A stretch of 64,000 bases of DNA from Sinohyriopsis cumingii (Eukaryota > Mollusca > Bivalvia > Unionida > Unionidae). The translations under genes and the position numbers were made by a program. Positions 55,363-64,000 of the stretch are shown here, piece after piece; position 1 is the first letter of the stretch, and each line of letters starts with the position of its first letter. The stretch is from positions 84,115,049 to 84,179,048 of the forward strand of contig CM068832.1 in the NCBI GenBank assembly GCA_028554795.2, in the 5' to 3' direction. Under the pieces are notes generated by a model. It saw only the letters and a program-made list of their open reading frames with translations, was not told where the DNA came from and searched no databases.

Positions 55363-58300
55363 TGTACTAAATAATTACTCTGTTTAACTCGATGAACAGC
55401 AACAAAATGCTCAAATGAAAGATGGCTTGTCATTTAAATCAAACTGAGGCCTCAGTACATCCATATGCTACTCGTACCGCCATTTGATAGCAAACTTAGG
55501 ACAAATATAATATTCTTTCTGAAATTAGGTTTACATTTACTCTTTAATGTTTGAGATTTATTTACGTCCCAAAATATAATGTAAAATGTTATGGATACTT
55601 TGTAACGATTGTATGTCAAACATTTTGGCAAATAAAAGAAAATTACAGTACTCCTGAGTCTTGGAAGAAAACACAATTATGAGATAAACAATATTTACCA
55701 AGGATGTAAGCATGAAAGATTAAAATGCTCACACAAATACTGAAAATACTTGATTATTTGGTTGCATTCAAATGCAAGCATAAGCAAATAGTTTCATAAA
55801 TAATCTATGCATATAAATAACAGATAAATCATTTATGAAAACAATGGAATTATCTGCGTGCGTTACTTATTTTAGCTATTCGAGTATGGAATCCTCTTAT
55901 GGGAGTTGATTGGGAAACTGCATTTCGCGCCTGCAGTGCCAACGAATCCAGGCTTCCAAAAGTGATAATGAGAAACAATGGGCTGGAAGTGGAAGACCAT
56001 ATTCTTTTCAATTTATCCAGTACATTCTGGCTTGGAGCTGTATACAGACCTTTAGATATTGATCCTCTTAATGGTATATCTGCCTAATAGATAGTGTTTC
56101 ACATAAAAGAGCTAACTAATTTATGAAGAAGTGAGTGGGTAAATTTAATCAAAACGTCTAATGCAATGGATGTATTTATCCACATGAAACTCCTTTTGAT
56201 GTTAATAACAATTCTTATTTATGTTTTCCATGATTCTGAAGTAATGAATACATATTGGAGTACTTGATTAGATTTATATTATCATTACGATGCTTAAACA
56301 AATATTATAATGGTTTCGATCCAAACAATGCCGCAATGATTTGCATTCATGTACAAATTTAGCCAGGCATATTTTTATCGATAGACGGCTATTGTGTAAC
56401 ATATAACAACTAATCGAGTACAATTTTCTTTCTAATATATATATAATAAACTTATAGATAAGTTTCATATTTCCAAAGTTCCAAAATGAACATTTGCGTA
56501 TGAGTGCATGTTGTAGTATTGACTCGCCGCATAGAGATTTAGTAATCCCGTCCCAGGTATGTATGAATCATGGATTTATTGTAACAGAAAATAATTAAAA
56601 CTGTCGTTAAAGTACTCGCTGTAAATCCCAAGCATCGGATGCAAGCATGCGTTTGAAAAGATGATCTTTTTTGCTAGGTATGAAAGTATTATTTGTATTC
56701 CTTCTAATAAGATTAATAAACAACGGACCGTTGTTTTAAATCTTAAAATTAATGTGTTTAGTTTCAGATGAGAATTTAGGGTTTCCAGGTGTGTGCTGTG
56801 GTGCTTTTCCTGCATTATCGGACAAGTGTATAGATACCTGTATTTCCTGTCGTGAATTTCATGCATACAAATGCTTGATAGGTACGAACGCAAAAATTAA
56901 AATATTATATAGTTTTATATTTCTTTTTTAACGTAAAGATGCCATTTTATAGACGGAGCTTAGTGAAATCTTCTTATGCTTGGTATATTGTCTTTATGGA
57001 TGTACATATTCCTATTGCATTGGGTCATATTTCTTGAAACAGTCGATCTTCAACTGGATCATGTTTTGTTTGTCATACATTACACATTAAACATTATCAG
57101 AACACAATACAACGTACACGGCGTAGGATATTAATTGTGCGCGATTTTTGAGACATCCATTATTAGTGACGTAATATGGCACATAATGCATACACAGTAT
57201 GGTTGAAACAAATTATTTTTTTCAACTTTGTCAATATGTGCAAATTGTTTGCCGTAAAATGAAAAGTACTCATGAAGATTGTACTTTGTACCTAATTTAG
57301 GTGAAGAAAATGAAATTGAGGGAGCAGCACCATGGATACAGATTACGAAATTGTGTTCACCTACTACCATGACCCGTGGACACAAAAATGATAAATATTG
57401 GACGCACGATATTAGTCGACTTCGTCTTGATCCAACTGCATGTACGTTACATTCTACAGCATGAAACACAATGCCTTAATATACCTTTCTTTTTATTTCA
57501 AATGCTAATGAATCTCATTACATTAAGCGCGTAATCCGTGTTTTTGATGATGGAAACGCTCTTGCTAATTAACCTACGGATGTAAAACAATTAACGTATA
57601 AAAAGAACATACATTATACTAATTGTTACCATCTGGAAAATGTCTAGATGAGAGAATTTGATCAGAAGTAACGGATCTTGTTTTTTTTAAGTATGCTCTG
57701 ATTGTTAACTAATTAATTGTTGTAAACATAATGGTGACCAGCAACGATATTTGATCATTTGCAGATATTATTCAAATATTTACTTTGCAAATGGAAAGGA
57801 TGTTGGATGGAAATTTGTAAAGACGCCTTATACTTCTTTACATTTCAACTAATGAGTGTCTTCATATTCAATGTGTCAATCTGATTTCAATTATTTGCTT
57901 TCTTTTTCGTGTTTATACAGCTATCCGTCTGACTTAGGACACGCTAAAGGGTTTGTATTGAACAAGGCTATAAAAAACCATTTCCGTTTGATTTTATTTC
58001 CATGTTTGCCCAGCTGGACAAAATCAATCCACTTGCACTTACTATTGTGCAGGATCCGTGCTTAGAGGTCACTGTTCAGTTTCGTCCGGGATAGACGCTA
58101 TTTGTATAACTGGTGAGATTTATATCTACATTAATGCAAATTGGAAGCGACAATATTAAATAGGCAAATACAAATTGAGAGAGTTCTCTCGATAAATTGT
58201 TTCCAATTATGCGTGACATATATAAAATGAGGAAAATGAAATGACAGAATTTATGAAAATAAAATAATGTTAATGTGTATGATGATTACCGATTGTGATC

Positions 58301-61300
58301 ATTGCATCGGACTGGAAAGTTGTATGCTAATTTTATTTTCAAATGAATTGAGTATGATAAGTGTTTGCCATCTCTGCACTGAAGTATGTTCCATTAAAAC
58401 GCATTTTTCTGAACGCAGAACACATAATATTCAAATTATTATAATGTTTCTTGTATAATACAATTTCTTACATATTGAACAAGTCAATATAGATCTAGAT
58501 ATAAAACTAAAGCTTGAAATAATAAAAAGGTAATTGTCTGATTTCCCGTCTTCTGTAATCTTACACTACGAAACAATTCTCTATCGAGCTGTGTTCCGTA
58601 TGGCGTTTAATACTGACTTCATCAAGTAGATAAGGGAGCCAACTTATTTCAAATGCTAAATGAATAAATTACATTTTCAATATATCTGTCCAGATTGAAA
58701 AAATAGGCTCGGAATTATCTCTATTGCATATTATTATTTCTTTCATATTCAGACAAATTAGACTCGACTAACTCCAGCAGCACAAGTATGGTTTCAACGA
58801 AAATTTCTACTGATGTAATAAATGCCAGTTTAGGATATACCGGTAAATGTCTAGTTAAGAGATAGTTTTAAATAACAATATATTTAAGGTATACAGATGT
58901 TCTTTTATTTACATTCTTTCTTTTTGCTATTTACTATATGAAACATTTTACTGATTGTAATGTACGGAAGATTGCTACGACCTGATTATGTTTAATTAGA
59001 TTTAACACGTTCAGTCACCGCAGCCACTATTCGCACAGATCAAAAGAAATCTAACACTAATTTAGCAATCTGTATCAAACAAATAATCTTTAAACATAAA
59101 TCTCCTCAACCAAACATTTTAAAAAATAAAAAAAACGTTTCCGTGGGAGTCGCTTACAAGAAATATTGAAATATAACATTTCTTGGAATGGTTTCCTAAA
59201 ATAAGGTATATAACTTTTTCTTTAAAGGAAAGTACACATTTCTTTATATGTACAAGCAGGATTTCAAGCATAACAACAATCAAATAAAGCTTGTTTGATG
59301 AAAGAAGACGTAGTCGATAACACGCTCAATTATGCAAGTGAAAATATCTGCAGAGTCATTGGAAGGAATAATTTGTTCACCAAATATATTTATATAATTA
59401 GGACAATTACAGCAATCACGATCAGGTTTAGATATTCTCGAACGATAAGAAAGATGGATTTTAAAAAGAATTTTAACTTTGTGAAAGAGCAGTAAGAAGT
59501 GCAAGTAACATCTACAAAGTAATTTGTGGCTAGACTTTGCTTTATTTTTCATTATATATAAAACCGGAATATTTATATTCAATATAAATCGTATTATTGT
59601 TACAAGAAGCATATGGCTTGGCATGACAGGACATACATGACATGATATGACATGACATGACATGACATGACATGACATGACATGACATGATATAATATGA
59701 TATGATATGATATTTATTGTTTTTAAGTGCAAGTTACACTATTTCTTATGTACATCTCAATATTATCTATAACGTAAATTACAACTATTTATTCCACAAT
59801 AAACTCCATGTCAGCTGGTCATTCCAGAATACACTCAAATGTCAGGGAATTGTTAACGTTATGTCAGTTCAGTTTGTCATACTGTTGTGGATTAAAAACT
59901 TTATTTTGTAGGAGAATAATTGTGTACTTCATAATAGAATCGTTTTTAGATCGTATTATTTACGATAAATGTATGGTAATGAGATCTCATTAAATCAAAT
60001 GTTCATTTAATGATGTGTTCATTTATTTAAATCTCATTGATTCGTGAAATTTAATTTGTAATATTGCGAAACATTTTAGGGATTGTAATATATTGAAGGT
60101 TGCAAAGTTCCGCTATTAATTTGATTACGTGTAACCAAGGATACGTTATCAGTTGGATCAGGTATAACCAAGGACATGCTGTCAGATGAATTAGGTATAA
60201 CCAAAGATACGCTATCAGTCTAAAGCGATCTCCGTTACGGATCAGTGCCATCTCACCTCTGTCATCGTGGGTTCGAGTCTAGGATTCGGCCAATGTGGGT
60301 ATGTGAGAAAGCTTGCCAGTAGCTTCTCGTGGGTCGGTGGTTCTTCCCGGGGTTTTCCAGGGTTCTTCCTCCACCATTAATATTGGCCGCCATGCATAGC
60401 CTATCGTGTGCTGAAAAATGGCGTTAAACACAACAAAAACAACAGCTTTTTAATTATTTAAAATAATTTTTCACTTTTTAAATTATTTGTTAAATTTTAT
60501 TGAAACTGTTGTTTATGTTACTTTGCTGTTCCTCAGATTAAATTTAGTTTGGCTTTATTATAGAGATCTTCTTTGTAATACAAATCGAACTATAACGTAT
60601 AAGAAAATGCCGAGGGTGATAAAGATTAATAGTCAATTAGCGGTAGACTTAATTTCCTGATCACCAAATGATTGACTAAAATTATCTATACCTATAGGCA
60701 TTTCAAAAACTTAGAGAAAATGTGTTGATGATAATTTTAAGAATTGAAATAAAATATTGTGTTCAGATGTTAGATAAAATGACGTTTTGTTAATTTTAGG
60801 ATATATGCGTTTTAAGCACCAAAATTATTAATGAGCAGGTTATAGGTTTTTTCTTACTCCGGTATATAAAGATTTTTTTTCTCGATAATTATAGTTTCTT
60901 TTATAATGTTTGCATCACCACAATCAAACTGATAAGCAAAGGATCTAAGTAAGAAACATAGCTGCAATTTATGTTAATAAAACGTAGCAACCTTAGAGAA
61001 AAATACTTTGCTATCTCATTCTCAATTTGACATAATTAAAGATAGCTATTGTATAATAAACTTTGACTATGTACATGAAGATGATGCTCATTCAGTCATC
61101 TTGAATCAGTCATGCATTTGGTGTCTTTAGTATAAGTGCCACTTATTTGTTTTTTTTTTATATTTATTTCGTAAAGGATGATAGATGTTTCATGCACAAT
61201 CTACCGTCTCTAGCTTATTCTTAAGTGTTGTTTAACTACCGTTATTCCACATTAATTTAATAACAAAATTGGGATTCTCTTTAGAGCACATGTTCTTGGA

Positions 61301-62166
61301 TTTGGTAACGTTGACAATAAATTTGTCAGCTTAGATAAAGCCACTAATTCTTGAGCAACAATTTTCCTATATAACGTTATTTTCCTCGATTTCATTCCCA
61401 TAACAGTTTTTGTACATCTTGAATTTCGATTTCCAAATTCATATCTACAATGTCATCTGTATTTATAGATAACTCCTGACAAGGAGAAATTTGAAATCCG
61501 ATTAAATTTTACATATGTACACATCTATTATGTGAATTATTTAATGCCCCGTTTTTCTAAATTTTGTTTTCTTGATATTCATCATTAGTCCCGACATTGA
61601 TGGAAATGCGTCTAAAGTTTATACTGAGGCATACAAATAATTATCCGATCCGTCTAATTGGTTTCATAAGCGTATTGAGCGAATTTATTTTCATATCATT
61701 TTTTGTATGGTTCGTATAGTATTTACAATCATTCTTCAGTGTAATGAGCTCTTGATGATTCTTTCCAGGTTTCTTTGATAAGGGTATGGATTAAAAGCTG
61801 CCAATGACGCAAAATAATTAAGATGGAAATCACTAACATTTGCCACTATGAGTGTCGGGTTGATGTTCTCGGTTTATGTGCATGGACTGTATTTATATCA
61901 TTCCATAGACCATCGTCCTGAATTCAAAAGATTCATAAATGCTCCACGAAACCTTCATGTGTGTGGTATTAACTTTGAGGCTTTTGAGATTTAGTTGACT
62001 ACATATAAGTCTTTGAGTATGTCCATGCTTAGGCTCTCATCCTCTGTAAGTGATTTTCCAAAGGTTATAGGTCGGATATAAGTTATCCATATTTGTCAAC
62101 AGCATGATAACCTTAGTTCTGAATTGTGATGTCAAAGACTTTTCTGTTATGTATCATGCTCATTAG

Positions 62167-62250
<84 letters not shown>

Positions 62251-63045
62251 CAGTACATTCTTTCAAAAACACATATTGTTCGAATTATGATTTGGCATCC
62301 GTCGTGTACATGAGACATTTTAGCAGATGTTAAACCAATTAAAAAAAAAGGTTTCTGCTAAACTATCCCATCGTAGGTGCCAAATCAGAGACCTTTGAAA
62401 ATATATGCGCATGTAATTAATTTGTATATGTTATAAGTTACAAGAGGTACAATGTAGTGACTAGCAATATGTATATATTCACGAGAGCGCATACGATGCT
62501 ACGAAAGTTACAGTTTTATTTGTAGTAAACCAAATACATAGATTTATCAAGGTCAATCATATCGTGTAATAAACATGTGTGTTGGGGTTATTGGCAACTG
62601 TGCAGCAGTGCGATGGGGGATGGGACTGGATTGGGCAATGAAAAATTGGATGCCAATAACTCTCATAAACCATCTAGTACAAGTTCACTTCCAGACTGAG
62701 TGAACAAAACTCCAGACTAATGTCGAATACACTGTGTCAATCTGAGGTTCTTGTGAGGTTGTTCCTTTACAGAGCTGAAGAAAATGTTTCAATAGTTTAA
62801 GGATTCTTAAAAGATCAAATATAAAATATCGGTGTTGCGGACCATGTACTAAGAAACACAATCTAAATACCTAATATTGATAAACGTTCCTATCTTAACT
62901 TGCAATGCACGTATACTGGAGAATATCTCAACAATGCATGATGCAGAGGAAATGGTCTCAATACCTGCTTACTCTACCTGGTTGATCATTTTCGTGCTAC
63001 TTCCATACATTTATTACATGTGTGTAACTATTTGCAGTCATAACT

Positions 63046-63129
<84 letters not shown>

Positions 63130-63311
63130 ATATATGTATGCATACATGCATAACATCATCTCTTTTAATGAATGTCGTTTTCCAGAAGGCAACGATGATC
63201 AAAGGTCAACATCGCTGCTGACATCAACCTCCTTTGCTTCCTTTGCTTTTACTAACTTTACGAGGATATCAGATAAAGAAACAAATACAGCTTCATCGAC
63301 AATGTCAGAAG
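52986..63311 (+). CDS. Spliced type I membrane protein, copy B (5' part, runs off the right edge)
   Basis: Exons matching copy A are at 52986-53028 (signal-like start [14 protein letters not shown]), 55876-56073, 56768-56881, 57301-57441, 58014-58112, 58753-58842 (a stalk exon whose counterpart is dead in copy A) and 63186-63311. All have AG/GT borders and phase-1 junctions, and exons 3-5 have exactly the same lengths as in copy A. Cysteines, the W..A..C/RLP pattern and the Ser/Thr stalk are kept, while many other residues differ. The counterpart of copy A exon 16475-16555 is missing because that intron section was replaced. The membrane and tail exons must lie beyond 64 kb. The first exon is less hydrophobic than in copy A, so the signal peptide is less certain. 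Confidence 0.7.
53352..53612 (-). mobile_element. tRNA-derived SINE, minus strand
   Basis: On the minus strand it begins with a tRNA-like head (GGTGGCCTAGTGGTTAGAAC as box A, GCCTCGGAAGCGGGGA as anticodon arm) and ends with CACTGCAGACATCGTAGCGA. The head is decayed at box B. Confidence 0.7.
54110..54345 (+). mobile_element. SINE, AAGCTTGCCAGTAGCTTC family
   Basis: Box B-like GGTTCGAGTCTC, then AAGCTTGCCAGTAGCTTCTC, GGGGTTTTCCGGGGTTCTTT and a tail GCTGAAAAATGGTGTTA ending in CAACAACAATA. A close copy is at 60215. Confidence 0.7.
54414..54850 (+). mobile_element. tRNA-derived SINE, plus strand, interrupted
   Basis: The head GGTGGCCTAGTGGTTAGAGC with GGTTCGCACCCCGA is a good Pol III box A/B pair. 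An AATAAT run and a second repeat (GAGGACTTTTGTATAGCGCA, about 54530-54690) interrupt it. The tail CACTGCAGACATCGTAGCGA ends near 54820. Its anticodon-arm pattern is that of a tRNA, but the context shows a retroposon, not a tRNA gene. Confidence 0.7.
55288..55362. repeat. (TA)n microsatellite
   Basis: About 75 bp of TA in an intron of copy B; absent from the equivalent place in copy A (about 11105). Confidence 0.95.
59637..59712. repeat. (ATGAC)n pentanucleotide repeat
   Basis: About ten pure ATGAC units, decaying to ATGAT. The 150-residue ORF on the other strand reads this repeat ([10 protein letters not shown]) and is not a gene. Confidence 0.9.
60215..60450 (+). mobile_element. SINE, AAGCTTGCCAGTAGCTTC family
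   Basis: GGTTCGAGTCTAGGATTCGG, AAGCTTGCCAGTAGCTTCTC, GGGGTTTTCCAGGGTTCTTC and a tail GCTGAAAAATGGCGTTAAAC followed by ACAACAAAAACAACA. It has inserted into an intronic minisatellite of copy B and is the most complete member here. Confidence 0.75.
60440..61690 (+). repeat. Third partial copy of the duplicon, inside an intron of copy B
   Basis: It matches 51040-52240 and, for most of its length, 8440-9260 (for example GATGATGCTCATTCAGTCAT and the PDIDGNA-like stretch at 61590). At about 61700 the sequence jumps to the equivalent of 16960 in copy A. The insertion therefore replaced the part of the intron that carries the stalk exon at 16475 in copy A. Confidence 0.75.
62168..62245. repeat. (TA)n microsatellite
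   Basis: About 78 bp, at the place equivalent to the (TA)n at 17441-17503 in copy A. Confidence 0.95.
63048..63126. repeat. (TA)n microsatellite
   Basis: About 79 bp, just upstream of an exon; equivalent to 18256-18325 in copy A. Confidence 0.95.
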
Positions 63312-63344
63312 GTATGATCCTCATACTTGGAAACTAAATTATTT

Positions 63345-63890
63345 TAGTTTTGTGAATAGCCCATCATAATGCCTATTCATTGTAATATATAAATTATACT
63401 CTGTGCGTAAATAACCCATCTTCACGCATCAATTAGCCATGATAACTCTCATTGTTTGCAATGTAAAATTATATGTTATAAATAAATAACCAACCATAAC
63501 GCCTATTCTTTGTGTTGTAACATATATGCTGGACGCAAGTAACCCATCATAACGCTTATGCATTGTGATGTATAAAGTATATGTTATAAATAAATAACCA
63601 ACCATAACGCATATTCATTGTAATGAATAAATTATATGCTACACTAAAATTACCCCTTATAACGTCTATTAATCTTAATAGGCGTATTGTAACAATGTGA
63701 TGAATAAATTGTACTGTCCAAATGATATGATGTAAATAAAAAACCAACCATAACGCCTGTTCATTGTAATTAATAAATTATATCATATACGTAAATAACC
63801 AATCAAAACGCCTATACATTGTAATATAGAAATTAAATGTTACACTTAAATAACCCATCATAACGCCTAATCAGTGTAACGTACATGTAA
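63345..63890. repeat. Minisatellite (unit about 57-60 bp), copy B, expanded
   Basis: About nine units of the AACCCATCATAACGCCTATT type, against about four in copy A. Confidence 0.8.
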
Positions 63891-64000
63891 AGCAAGCATT
63901 GTAGTGAATTACAGTGACTCCAATCTCTAACAAAACAAGATTAATATATATGTTATTCGGAACACCAAAATTCATTTCAGCTGGCAGAGACCACATAAAA

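Larger units (their letters stand above)
51130..63990 (+). repeat. Large segmental duplication, copy B
   Basis: Colinear with 8268-18845, interrupted by SINEs and by an inserted block at 60440-61690. The left-hand continuation of the duplicon (31.9-32.7 kb) is separated from it by the Polinton and its flank. Confidence 0.8.

Noticed and set aside
59280..59732. 150-aa minus-strand ORF
   Set aside because: Its N-terminal part is translated (ATGAC)n repeat and the rest has no family resemblance.

Overview
This is an AT-rich eukaryotic window, best read as a marine invertebrate, probably a bivalve mollusc (inference). The evidence is long (TA)n tracts, tRNA-derived SINEs with molluscan-looking tails, spliced genes with phase-1 exons, and a minus-strand ORF of a type common in aquatic-invertebrate transposons. 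Nothing looks bacterial.

Layout. 1-1536 (minus) is the 5' part of a long open ORF running off the left edge, transposase-like, followed to 2305 by six copies of the 14-mer GTAACGTAATTCAC. About 8.2-22 kb holds a ten-exon gene for a predicted type I membrane protein: signal peptide, cysteine-rich ectodomain with a lectin-like start, Ser/Thr-rich stalk, one membrane segment and a cytoplasmic tail. About 51.1 kb to the right edge is a diverged second copy of the same gene and its introns (exons 1-5 and equivalents of two stalk exons visible; the rest lies outside). The 22-32.7 kb spacer is microsatellites, minisatellites and SINE remnants.

32741-49671 is a complete 16.9-kb Polinton/Maverick element (virus-like, self-synthesising DNA transposon). 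It has near-identical terminal inverted repeats of about 375 bp starting 5'-AG, and a perfect 6-bp target duplication TATATG. It encodes, left to right: a small minus-strand ORF; a Q-rich coiled-coil protein; protein-primed family B DNA polymerase; a small membrane-protein remnant; an A32-type packaging ATPase; three virion-type accessory proteins; a retroviral-like integrase with chromodomain; a two-TM protein; minor capsid protein; a small amphipathic basic protein; double jelly-roll major capsid protein; and three small coiled-coil genes. Several core genes each carry a small lesion (polymerase frameshift, ATPase TGA, integrase C-terminal frameshift, major capsid TAG, last ORF TAA), so this copy is a recent but probably no longer autonomous insertion.

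The most unusual signal is at the 3' ends of the five peripheral small genes (two at the left, three at the right). Each is followed by a 16-nt stem-loop of the animal replication-dependent histone mRNA type (GGCCCTTTTCAGGGCC and variants). Four of the five have ACCCA or near-ACCCA, and all have a purine-rich GAAAAGAAA-like downstream element. The core capsid/replication block lacks these and instead shows AATAAA signals. This suggests two expression classes in one element: a poly(A) class and a histone-type class that could be tied to host S phase. Three of the small genes also share a promoter block and a coiled-coil motif, and they flank an array of about 88-bp repeats.
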